9,658 nucleotides of DNA, taken from positions 1 to 9,658 of the forward strand of contig CALJKZ010000696.1 of NCBI GenBank assembly GCA_937983085.1, given 5' to 3'. The number at the start of each line of letters is the position of its first letter. The stretch's first letter is position 1. Of the stretch, positions 1 through 6,332 are shown piece after piece. The notes beneath the pieces are model-generated. The model did not search any database and was not told the DNA's origin. It saw only the letters and a list, made by a program, of their open reading frames with translations. The position numbers and the translations under genes were made by a program. This stretch comes from an uncultured Gemmatimonadales bacterium (GTDB lineage Bacteria; Gemmatimonadota; Gemmatimonadetes; Longimicrobiales; Gaopeijiaceae).

Positions 1-889
1 CGTTGAGTCTGGCCTTGCCCTTGGCCTGTCGAGCTCGGGGCGACATCCGGATCCAGTCCAGCTCCCGTTCCAGGGTCTTCTGACGAGCCGTCTCGCTCTT
101 CTCCTCCATGCGAAGACGTTCCTGCTTCTGCTCCAGCCACGACGAGTAGTTGCCCTTCCATGGAATCCCCTGGCCCCGGTCGAGTTCGAGGATCCACTGG
201 GCGACGTTGTCGAGGAAGTAGCGGTCGTGGGTGATGGCGACGATGGTCCCCGGAAACTCGTCCAGGTGGTGCTCCAACCACGCCACCGATTCGGCATCCA
301 GGTGGTTGGTCGGCTCGTCGAGGAGGAGCATGTCGGGCTGGTCGAGAAGGACCCGGCAGAGGGCGACCCGACGGCGTTCCCCGCCTGATAGGGTCGTGAC
401 GTCGGCGTCACCGGGAGGGAGTCGCAGCGCCTCCATGGCGATCTCGATCTTCCGGTCGAGTTCCCAGGCGCCTGAGGCGTCGATGCGCTCCTGGAGCTTG
501 GCCTGCTTCTCGATGAGCTCGTTCATCTCCTCGTCGGTGGAGATGTCTCCGAACGCCATGCTCACCTCTTCGAACTGCTTGAGGAGGGAGCGCGTTTCGG
601 CCACGGCGAGCTCGACGTTGCCCCTCACGTCGAGGTCGGGATCGAGCTCGGGCTCCTGAGCGAGGTAACCGACCCGGGTGCCCTTGGCTGCCCAGGCCTC
701 TCCAAGGAAGTCGGAGTCGAGGCCCGCCATGATTCGGAGGAGCGAGCTCTTCCCAGATCCGTTGGGACCGACGACACCGATCTTGGCGCCGGGGTAGAAC
801 GAGAGGTTGATGTTGTCGAGGATCTTCCGCTTCGGCGGGACGATCTTCGACAGGCGATGCATGTGGTAGATGAACTGCGGACCGGACAT
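1..889 (-). CDS. ettA: Energy-dependent translational throttle protein EttA (ABC-F ATPase), 5' part, cut by left edge
   Basis: An ABC-F protein of the EttA type. In the known family it binds the ribosomal E site and gates the move into elongation according to ATP/ADP level; it is cytoplasmic and has no membrane domain. The first 296 codons are visible, about half of a usual 555-560 residue EttA. Seen in the translation: the EttA-like N-terminus with MHRLSKIVPPKR at 10-21, Walker A GPNGSGKS at 41-48, the acidic helical 'arm' insert at about 95-150, ABC signature LSGGE at 167-171, Walker B MLLLDEP at 187-193 followed by TNHLDAESVAWLE, the H-loop histidine at 221, and the start of the inter-domain linker rich in Arg/Lys. 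All nucleotide-binding motifs of the first cassette are intact. The ATG at 889 is chosen because it aligns with the start of the E. coli protein; the Shine-Dalgarno is weak. The second cassette lies outside the window. It is probably transcribed separately from the SRPBCC gene 117 bp upstream. Confidence 0.96.
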   Translation of the reverse strand, partial: MSGPQFIYHMHRLSKIVPPKRKILDNINLSFYPGAKIGVVGPNGSGKSSLLRIMAGLDSDFLGEAWAAKGTRVGYLAQEPELDPDLDVRGNVELAVAETRSLLKQFEEVSMAFGDISTDEEMNELIEKQAKLQERIDASGAWELDRKIEIAMEALRLPPGDADVTTLSGGERRRVALCRVLLDQPDMLLLDEPTNHLDAESVAWLEHHLDEFPGTIVAITHDRYFLDNVAQWILELDRGQGIPWKGNYSSWLEQKQERLRMEEKSETARQKTLERELDWIRMSPRARQAKGKARLN

Positions 890-958
890 CGGGTGGCGCT
901 CGGAAGTGCGGGGAAGAAAGACCGGACCCGACGCGCCGCTCGCGACGCCGGGGCGGTG

Positions 959-967
959 AATCTAGCA
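959..967 (-). promoter_or_regulatory. Possible extended -10 element upstream of ettA
   Basis: In the 117-bp gap between the SRPBCC gene and ettA, the minus strand reads TGCTAGATT. This is a TGn extension followed by a hexamer that matches TATAAT at four of six positions, including the first, second and last bases. No good -35 box is seen 16-18 bp upstream, which is tolerated for extended -10 promoters. It would give a leader of about 60 nt. The rest of the gap is GC-rich. It contains a short imperfect GC hairpin around the same bases but no T-run, so no terminator is called. This is a sequence-pattern guess only. Confidence 0.25.
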
Positions 968-1006
968 CCCCCGCCGCCCGGGTTGGAGCCGTGAGGGCGT
1001 GCCGCT

Positions 1007-1762
1007 TCAGCCCCCGAGCACCTCCGTCACCCGGTCCTCCAGCGAGGACTGGAGACCGTCCGTCTCCACGCCGGCCTGGTCGTAGACGCTGAGCCAAAAC
1101 CCCACGTGGGCACCCTCGACTTCGACGAACCAGACCGAGTCGTTGAGGTCGGGCAGCGTGGCGGCGAAGTGATGGCCGTCCCGGCGGGACACGGGCTCCG
1201 CGCGCTGCTGCCCGTCGAGGCTCAAGGACTCGCCCACCAGTCCGGCATCGGTGAGACGATCCCAGACCTCGGCGCGCGACAGCGACGTGGGATGGCGTCG
1301 CCACACGAGCCTGCGGTCCTTCCCCCCATGGGCTTCGAAGTGATACGCCAGGTTGAACATGAAGTAGGTCCAGCCGTCCTTCAGCGCGTCGTACATGTCG
1401 TCCCACTCGGCCGAGGCGGAGAGCCCCGACTGGACCAGGCGCACGACGGTACTTCCGCCGCGCCCTTCGATGTGGAAGTCCACCGCCACGCGGATGGGGC
1501 GTCCCGCGTCGTCCTCCCCGTACGACTCGGTCCAACCGAAGCGACGGGGTTCGTCCCAGATGTGAACCGGTGCTTCGCCCTCGCACCCCGGTCCCCAGGA
1601 CAGCCATACGCTGCCCTCGGCGCCCGGCTCGACGCGCGCGTCGAGAGGGAACCAGCGTTTCAGGCCCTCGGAGGTGGTGAGGGCGGTCCAAACGTCCTCG
1701 GGGCTCGCATCGACGTGCTTCTCGATGTCGATGGAGCGCGTCCCGTCATTCGTCGTCGTCAT
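1007..1762 (-). CDS. SRPBCC (AHSA1/START-like) domain protein paired with an HTH regulator
   Basis: A 251-residue soluble protein with no signal peptide or membrane segment. The N-terminal half (about 9-145) looks like an AHSA1-type SRPBCC domain: IEKHVDASPEDVWTALTTSE then LKRWF near 11-38, a beta-rich stretch with WLSWGPG and RFGWTES, and a C-terminal helix carrying WDDMYDALKDGWTYFMFNLA at 120-139. Such domains form a deep hydrophobic pocket, but the ligand here is unknown. The C-terminal 100 residues (about 150-251) resemble a second, degenerate module with VWDRLTDAG and a W-rich VWFVEVEGAHVGFWLSVYD strand pair; I do not recognise a family for it. The ATG at 1762 has a strong GGAGGAG ribosome site and overlaps the upstream HTH gene by 17 bp, so the two are surely co-transcribed and probably translationally coupled. 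ArsR-type regulator plus SRPBCC pairs are common in bacteria. The pair suggests a small sensing or stress unit, but its inducer cannot be read from sequence. Confidence 0.88.
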   Translation of the reverse strand: MTTTNDGTRSIDIEKHVDASPEDVWTALTTSEGLKRWFPLDARVEPGAEGSVWLSWGPGCEGEAPVHIWDEPRRFGWTESYGEDDAGRPIRVAVDFHIEGRGGSTVVRLVQSGLSASAEWDDMYDALKDGWTYFMFNLAYHFEAHGGKDRRLVWRRHPTSLSRAEVWDRLTDAGLVGESLSLDGQQRAEPVSRRDGHHFAATLPDLNDSVWFVEVEGAHVGFWLSVYDQAGVETDGLQSSLEDRVTEVLGG

Positions 1763-2360
1763 CGTTCTCCTCCGGAGGTTCGGCCAGGGCCGGGTGGGAG
1801 CCCACTGCGAGGCGGAACCAGCGGCCGTCGCTGCCAGACTCGTCGTGATAGCGGGCCACGAGGCCCGCGATGTGGTTGGACAGGTCCTCGAAGAACGCCG
1901 CCTGATCGGCGGGCGTCGCGAAACGGATGGCCGTCTCCAAGGAGAAGGACGGCAGCCGCTTCCCCGCTGCTGCGGCCCTCTTCCGGAGCTCGGCGAGCTC
2001 GGAGATGGTGCGAGCCGACACGGCGGCCAGGTGGTCGCTGCTGAAGGCGTCGGCGCGTTCGGTGGCCGAGGCGCTCAGCCCGCCTAGAACCGACGGAGAA
2101 ATGAGGTAATGGGTGGCGGTCGCCTGGACGATCCTCTCCGTGCAGTTCCCCTTCCGGCGGTCCTCCACGTGCTCCACCAATCCCGCGTCCTCGAGGGTTC
2201 TGAGGTGGTAGTTCACCTTCTGACGGGAGAGCCCGATGGCCTCGCCCACCGTCGTCGCCGAACCCGGCGTTGTCAGCGCTTCGAGGATCCGTCGTCGGAT
2301 GGGACTCAACACCGCCGCGGCGGGTTTGGAGTCGTCGAGGATGGCGAGGCTGGTCGGCAT
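1746..2360 (-). CDS. ArsR-like winged helix-turn-helix transcriptional regulator
   Basis: A 204-residue DNA-binding protein when started at the ATG at 2360. The N-terminal domain (about 15-75) is a winged helix of the ArsR/HTH_20 type: LSPIRRRILEALTTPGSAT, then TVGEAIGLSRQKVNYHLRTL at 37-56 (positioning and recognition helices), then DAGLVEHVEDRRKGN as the wing. The C-terminal part (about 95-190) is helical with an Arg/Lys/Ala-rich stretch and is likely the dimer or effector region. I see no CxC metal-binding motif, so a metal-sensing ArsR role is not supported. The protein ends in a very acidic tail, ENDDDDDE. An in-frame TTG at 2474 is rejected as start because it lies at or upstream of the predicted promoter; the peptide it would add is unlike the family. 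The ribosome site for the ATG is weak (AGGA about 12 bases upstream). The palindrome at 2467-2488 is its likely operator, implying autoregulation of this gene and the SRPBCC gene. Confidence 0.85.
   Translation of the reverse strand: MPTSLAILDDSKPAAAVLSPIRRRILEALTTPGSATTVGEAIGLSRQKVNYHLRTLEDAGLVEHVEDRRKGNCTERIVQATATHYLISPSVLGGLSASATERADAFSSDHLAAVSARTISELAELRKRAAAAGKRLPSFSLETAIRFATPADQAAFFEDLSNHIAGLVARYHDESGSDGRWFRLAVGSHPALAEPPEENDDDDE
1767..1773 (-). promoter_or_regulatory. Ribosome binding site of the SRPBCC gene, inside the upstream HTH gene
   Basis: The minus strand reads GGAGGAG four bases before the ATG at 1762. It is a near-perfect Shine-Dalgarno and decides that start. It lies within the last codons of the HTH regulator gene, just before the acidic Asn-Asp-Asp-Asp-Asp-Glu tail, so ribosomes finishing the regulator are placed to start the SRPBCC protein. 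Confidence 0.7.
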
Positions 2361-2459
2361 GGAGAGAAGGCTTCCTGGGGGCTGCGGCTCGTGCGGGTGA
2401 GAAGGGGCGCGTGACCCGTCGATTGGGTTCGCTGATCGAGATCGTACCGCCGAAGGTGG

Positions 2460-2487
2460 AATATGTCTTGACAAGATAATTTGTCAA
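2460..2487 (-). promoter_or_regulatory. Promoter of the HTH-SRPBCC operon
   Basis: The minus strand carries a perfect -35 box TTGACA (2487-2482), a 16-bp spacer and CATATT (2465-2460), which matches the -10 consensus at four of six positions. Transcription would start near 2453, giving a leader of about 90 nt before the ATG at 2360. The region is AT-rich against a GC-rich background. An alternative -10, TATTCC with an 18-bp spacer, is a poorer match. The -35 box is embedded in the inverted repeat described separately. Confidence 0.55.
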
Positions 2488-2488
2488 G
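2467..2488. promoter_or_regulatory. Perfect inverted repeat, likely operator of the HTH regulator
   Basis: CTTGACAA (2467-2474), a 6-bp spacer GATAAT, and TTGTCAAG (2481-2488) form a perfect 8-bp inverted repeat. Half-site centres are 14 bp apart, which is compatible with a dimeric winged-helix protein on one face of the DNA allowing some bending. It covers the -35 box and most of the promoter spacer, so binding would block RNA polymerase. Its position directly upstream of the ArsR-like gene makes that protein the best candidate ligand. The short arms, AT-rich spacer and lack of a following T-run argue against a terminator. Confidence 0.6.
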
Positions 2489-2495
2489 CGCTTCG

Positions 2496-2532
2496 AAGAA
2501 GAAGGCCGAACCCACCAGGGGCTCGGCCTTCT
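2496..2532 (-). terminator. Intrinsic terminator of the MoxR-vWA operon
   Basis: AGAAGGCCGA (2500-2509) and TCGGCCTTCT (2523-2532) are perfectly complementary. After one A-C mismatch the stem continues with three more G-C pairs (2511-2513 with 2519-2521), closing a 5-base loop. On the minus strand the stem is followed by a T-rich stretch, TCTTC, directly continuing the TTCT end of the stem. The plus-strand side is not T-rich, so the terminator is oriented to stop leftward transcription. It sits 32 bp past the stop codon of the 1218-residue protein gene and 12 bp before the palindromic operator, so it insulates the regulator promoter from the large operon. Confidence 0.7.
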
Positions 2533-2563
2533 CGGTGTTTCAGTCGCTCACCATATCGGCGGC

Positions 2564-5500
2564 TCAGCGGCCTCCGGGCGGCGAGCCTCCGCGGGCCAGA
2601 GCCCGGTAGTACTCCTCAACGAGTTCGCGATAGCCCTCCGGGACTTCGTCGGCGCCGGTGAGCGAGCCCCTCAGCTCGGCCTCTCCTTCCACGTCCCGAC
2701 GAAGGATGAACTCGAGGCGCTTGAGCTTGTCGACCATGTCCTCGTGGATCCGAGCCAAGGCTGCGGGATCGGCGTAGATCTCCTCGTCCTGGAGTCGGCC
2801 GAAGGCCTCGATGACGTCGTTCAGCTCCTCCATGGAGCGACCGGCCTCGGCGAGCGCTTCCGCCAGATCGCGGGCCTGGGCCTCGCGCTGTCCGAACTCG
2901 GCCCGATACTGACGGATCTCTTCCGGCGTGAACTCGCGCCCGTCTCCCCGCGTGGCGCCACCGAAAGGTGATCCGTCGCGGCGATCGGAGGCCCAGCCGT
3001 CGGTCCCGCCGCCGCCACCCAGGCGGTCGGCGTTTCCTCCGCGTCCCTGCTGTCCGCCTTGGCCCTCCTGACCCTGCTGGCCGGCCTGGCCCTCCTGACC
3101 TTGCTGACCGCTCTGACCCTGGCCCTCCTGGCCTTGTTGACCTTCCTGGCCTTGGCCTTCCTGACCCTGGCCCTCTTGGCCCTGCTGACCCTCGCCCTGC
3201 TGCCCTTCCTGGCCGCTCTCGCCTTGCTGACCCTCGCCGCGCTGGCCCTGCTGGCCCGGTCCCGGCTCGTTGAGTCGGCGCTCCATGGCCTCGGCTCCAC
3301 GCACGAGATCACGGGTCTCGTCGAGGGCCTCCTCGAGAGGGTTGGGCTCGGCCGAGCGAACGCCCTGGCGCGCCTGCTCCAGGCGGTCACGGATGTCCTG
3401 CAGGTCGCTCTCGATGTCGAGTTCCAGCGTGATGGCCGAGTTGGTGTCCCACTCGGCGATGGTGCCCCGGGAGTAGCGGATCTTGTCCCGGATCCTCGAT
3501 TCGCGGATCTCCTCCACGGTTTCGCTGAGCCCACGAGCGGCCTCTCGGTTGTCCGTCTGAGCGCTGTTCGCGGCATCGGCGAGACGGCGCTCCAGGTCCG
3601 CGACCCGGTCGTGCATCTCGTTCTTCCGTTCCTGGAGACGGCTCACCGCCTCCTGGCGCTCGACGGTGGGGCGTTGGCCCCGTGCCGGGGCTTCCGGGAG
3701 GTCCCGAACCGCCTGCTGAACTTCCCGCTGTTCGCGCTGCAACTCCTCGACGGTGGCGATGGCGTCGTCGACGTCACGACGCGCCCGGTCCGACCGCGCC
3801 CGCTCCAACTCCCGTCGTGCCTGATCGAGCCTCCGCTGGGCCGAGTTCGCCTGCGCCGACGCCTGGCTGCCCGACGACGCGGCTGACTGTCGCATGGCTT
3901 CGGCGGCCTGTTGGAGGTCGCGGGCCGTCTCCTCCAGCTCACGGTTGCCCATCTCGCGGGCGAGACGCTGGAGCTGACGGGCGGCCTCCTCGGTCTCGGC
4001 GGCGAGGTCGCGCTGGGCGTCGCCTCCTTGACCTCCGGCCTGACCCTGGGCCGCGGCGCGTCGCTGGCGCTCGGCCATCTGCTCCTGCCGGCGAGCGAGC
4101 TCCTTGAGTTCCTCGAGGAGCTCGTCGACCTCGTTGTCGGCCTGCTGCTGCTCCCCGCGCTGCACGGTCTCGTACTGGTTCTTGAGCTTGTCGAGCTCGA
4201 GCTCGAAGAGGTCGGCCAGGTCCTCGGCGGCCTGACTTCCCCCGCCGCCCCCTCCACCCTGCTGCTCCTGCTGCATCTGGATGTAGCGCTCGTACGTCTC
4301 CTCGGCCTGCTGCAGGTAGCGGAGCGCTTCCTGCTCGTCGGGGAGCGCATCGCGGAGCTCTTCTGCGTCGAGGTCGGCACGGGCCCGGGTCATGGCCTCG
4401 GAGGCCAGGGGAAGGACCTCGGCCACCGCCTTGAAGCCGGCATCCACCCGCGTGAGTCCGCGGTTCTCCATCCGCTGCAGGAGCGTCCCCACCTGATCCT
4501 GGAGACGGGCCTGGGCGAGGCTCACCGAGACGATGTTCTCGCTGAGCTCCTCGGCGCTGTACGTGTCCTCCTGGCGGATGAGGTTGTGCGTCGCGGAGAT
4601 GACCTGGCGCTGGAGGTCGGACAGCGGCTGTTCCTCCATCCCGCCGCCGCCACCACCACCACCTCCGCCGCCACCCTGCTGCTCGGCCATCCGGAAGGCC
4701 CGCTCGAAGGGTCGGATGCTGAGGAAGTACATCTCACTCACCACCTCGCGGTTCGCCGACGTCGACGACGCACGGTTGTCGCGAGCGATGGCGTAGTACG
4801 AAACGAGGTCGCCGATCTCCAGTGGCCACTCCTCCAGGAAGAGGGTGTGCCCCGCGGAGACCTCCGAGATGGGCTCGCCCCGGGCCTGGAAGACGGTGAC
4901 CGTGTCCTCCTCGCCTCCATTGATGGAGTAGACGAGACGGATGTCGCCGATGCCGTAGTCGTCGTCGGCGCTCATCTCCAGGTACACTTCCTCGATGGCC
5001 GAAGCCGGCATGTCCCGGCCGGGGCTGGAGAAGCTGATGGACGGCTTCAGATCGTTGAGGACGTCGATGCGGTACTCGGGCGACGCCGGGACGAGTTCAC
5101 CGTTGTCCTGACGGGCCAACTCGATGGAGTAGAAGCTCTCGTCGCCCACGGTGAAGCGGGCGGTGAAGGTACCGTCGGCCTGCGATGTCAGCTCGGCGGC
5201 CTCCTCACCGTCGAGGAGGAGTCGACCGCCGGGAGCGATCATGGTCGGCTCCACCGTGAGCTCCACCACGGTTCCCGGGAGGGCGGCCACGTCGCCACCG
5301 TTCTCGACGATCCGCGCCGGTAGCCCCGTGTAGCTGGGGTAGTAGTACGTCAGGTTGATCTGGTCGACATACGGCAGGTCGGCGACGTCGATGGTGAAGG
5401 TCGGCGACCGCACGCCGGTGGCCTCCACGAAGTACTCCGTGGGCTCTCCGACACTGATGAGCATGACCTCGAAGCCACCCTCGAGTCCGGGAAGCATGGA

Positions 5501-6220
5501 GAGGCGCTGGAAGGCGGTCTCCGACTCGGCCCGGGTGAAGATGGACGCGCCGGCGGATTCGAAGCCCGAAAGCGAGGCCGTCACGACCTGGTCCGAGCCC
5601 CGGGCGATGGTGACGTCGCCGGGGTACACGCCCACGGCGTACGGATTCACCTCGGCAGCATCGACGGTGGGCAGCAGGAGGGCACGAAGTCCGAAGCGGA
5701 GGTGGTCCGGGCCGAGGAGCGCCGTGGACAGGGCGAGCACCGCGATGGCCGTGAGGGCACCGGCGAACCGGTAGAGCCCGCCCTGATCGACCCGCCGACC
5801 GTACTCGACCTTCTTCGCCTTCTCCAGGGCGATCTCCGTCGTGCGGTGGGTGAGGGCCGGGGACGCACTCCGCGACCCCTCGTCCAGGACCGCCGTGACC
5901 GCGTGCTCCAGCGTGGGTTCGTGCTCTTCCAGGTACAGCGCGACCTGCGCGTCGGTCACGCGACGCAGGAGCGGGCGCACGAAGAAAAAGGCGAAGGAGA
6001 GGGCCAGCGTCGCCCACGTCGCGATGCGGAGCCAGACGACGGCGCCCGGGTCGAAGCGCATCTGCTCGAGGACGGTGGCGGAGACGAGGAGGACGCCACC
6101 CGTCAGGAGAGCCATCCACACGAAGCCCCGGAGGGCGAGCCGTGCCCGCCATCTCCATCGGACGCCCCGGACCACGTCGAGGATCCGATTCTGCACCAAA
6201 CGACGTTCTGATTCCTTCAT
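2564..6220 (-). CDS. Giant DUF4175-like membrane-anchored coiled-coil protein with Gly/Gln repeat
   Basis: A 1218-residue protein, last gene of the operon. Three hydrophobic segments lie at about 32-50, 61-81 and 151-170. The Arg/Lys-rich N-terminus and the basic loop between segments two and three should be cytoplasmic, placing residues from about 171 on outside the membrane. Residues 190-500 are beta-rich and carry DUF4175-type patterns: PYAVGVYPGDVTIARGSDQ, a YYYPSYTGLPARI stretch with PGTVVELTVEP, and a Big-like DDDYGIGDIRLVYSINGG segment. Then come a 12-Gly linker (516-527), long charged heptad-like helices, a 7-Gly linker (655-661), more coiled coil to about 980, a 71-residue Gly/Gln/Glu repeat (989-1059), a Gly-rich patch, and a helical C-terminal domain (about 1090-1218) beginning EFTPEEIRQYR. 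The ATG at 6220 has GGAG seven bases upstream. The preceding vWA gene ends 112 bp away. Family assignment rests on the N-terminal half. The exact function is unknown; an envelope-spanning scaffold or a client of the MoxR/vWA machinery is inferred. Confidence 0.85.
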   Translation of the reverse strand: MKESERRLVQNRILDVVRGVRWRWRARLALRGFVWMALLTGGVLLVSATVLEQMRFDPGAVVWLRIATWATLALSFAFFFVRPLLRRVTDAQVALYLEEHEPTLEHAVTAVLDEGSRSASPALTHRTTEIALEKAKKVEYGRRVDQGGLYRFAGALTAIAVLALSTALLGPDHLRFGLRALLLPTVDAAEVNPYAVGVYPGDVTIARGSDQVVTASLSGFESAGASIFTRAESETAFQRLSMLPGLEGGFEVMLISVGEPTEYFVEATGVRSPTFTIDVADLPYVDQINLTYYYPSYTGLPARIVENGGDVAALPGTVVELTVEPTMIAPGGRLLLDGEEAAELTSQADGTFTARFTVGDESFYSIELARQDNGELVPASPEYRIDVLNDLKPSISFSSPGRDMPASAIEEVYLEMSADDDYGIGDIRLVYSINGGEEDTVTVFQARGEPISEVSAGHTLFLEEWPLEIGDLVSYYAIARDNRASSTSANREVVSEMYFLSIRPFERAFRMAEQQGGGGGGGGGGGGMEEQPLSDLQRQVISATHNLIRQEDTYSAEELSENIVSVSLAQARLQDQVGTLLQRMENRGLTRVDAGFKAVAEVLPLASEAMTRARADLDAEELRDALPDEQEALRYLQQAEETYERYIQMQQEQQGGGGGGGSQAAEDLADLFELELDKLKNQYETVQRGEQQQADNEVDELLEELKELARRQEQMAERQRRAAAQGQAGGQGGDAQRDLAAETEEAARQLQRLAREMGNRELEETARDLQQAAEAMRQSAASSGSQASAQANSAQRRLDQARRELERARSDRARRDVDDAIATVEELQREQREVQQAVRDLPEAPARGQRPTVERQEAVSRLQERKNEMHDRVADLERRLADAANSAQTDNREAARGLSETVEEIRESRIRDKIRYSRGTIAEWDTNSAITLELDIESDLQDIRDRLEQARQGVRSAEPNPLEEALDETRDLVRGAEAMERRLNEPGPGQQGQRGEGQQGESGQEGQQGEGQQGQEGQGQEGQGQEGQQGQEGQGQSGQQGQEGQAGQQGQEGQGGQQGRGGNADRLGGGGGTDGWASDRRDGSPFGGATRGDGREFTPEEIRQYRAEFGQREAQARDLAEALAEAGRSMEELNDVIEAFGRLQDEEIYADPAALARIHEDMVDKLKRLEFILRRDVEGEAELRGSLTGADEVPEGYRELVEEYYRALARGGSPPGGR
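3044..3256 (-). repeat. Imperfect tandem repeat coding for Gly/Gln/Glu low-complexity region
   Basis: 213 bp coding for 71 residues (989-1059 of the giant protein), made only of Gly, Gln and Glu apart from one Arg, two Ser and one Ala. Short modules GQQ, GQE and GEG recur in no fixed period, so it is not a strict collagen-like Gly-X-Y repeat. The DNA is built from GGC/GGT-CAG-GAG-type codons repeated in 9-, 12- and 15-bp units, which favours slippage and length variation between strains. The reading frame stays open throughout. On the opposite strand it gives a misleading Leu/Ala-rich pseudo-membrane open frame. Confidence 0.85.
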
Positions 6221-6227
6221 CGAGCTT

Positions 6228-6231
6228 CTCC
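6228..6231 (-). promoter_or_regulatory. Ribosome binding site of the giant coiled-coil gene
   Basis: GGAG on the minus strand, seven bases before the ATG at 6220, supports that start. It lies at the end of a 112-bp gap (6221-6332) after the vWA gene. In the rest of that gap I see no convincing promoter, hairpin or small gene. Confidence 0.6.
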
Positions 6232-6332
6232 GTGTGCGGCCTTATCCAACCTACGGGTCGGCGGTCCGGCCAGCCATCGTCCTCACATCGCCCCGTCTAC
6301 TCCTTACGTCTGCTGCTCGTGTCCTGTCCTTC

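Noticed and set aside
951..985. GC-rich imperfect hairpin between the SRPBCC gene and ettA as a terminator
   Set aside because: The stem needs a bulge, the arms are only about seven pairs, and no T-run follows on the minus strand.
408..1691. Minus-strand open frame of 427 codons bridging ettA and the SRPBCC gene
   Set aside because: It is Arg/Pro/Gly-rich, out of frame with two well-supported genes, and runs through the intergenic gap without a ribosome site.
1106..2044. Plus-strand open frame of 312 codons
   Set aside because: It is antisense across both the SRPBCC and HTH genes, shows no recognisable motif and turns Arg/Pro-rich at its end, as GC-rich shadow frames do.
2361..2474. TTG at 2474 as start of the HTH regulator, adding 38 residues
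   Set aside because: It lies inside the operator and upstream of the predicted transcription start. The added peptide is Ser/Pro/Arg-rich and unlike the family.
3059..3886. Plus-strand open frame of 275 codons with a very Leu/Ala-rich start resembling multiple membrane helices
   Set aside because: It is the antisense reading of the Gly/Gln/Glu repeat of the giant protein: CAG and GGC codons read backwards give Leu and Ala. The opposite frame has convincing domains, start and ribosome site.
3911..5323. Plus-strand open frame of 470 codons
   Set aside because: It lies fully antisense to the coiled-coil and beta-rich parts of the giant gene. Its composition mirrors that gene (Leu-Glu-Val-rich), no domain is recognisable, and long antisense frames are expected at this GC content.
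6221..6332. Possible internal promoter or small gene in the 112-bp gap before the giant gene
   Set aside because: No pair of -35 and -10 boxes better than chance, no stable hairpin and no open frame with a good ribosome site were seen.
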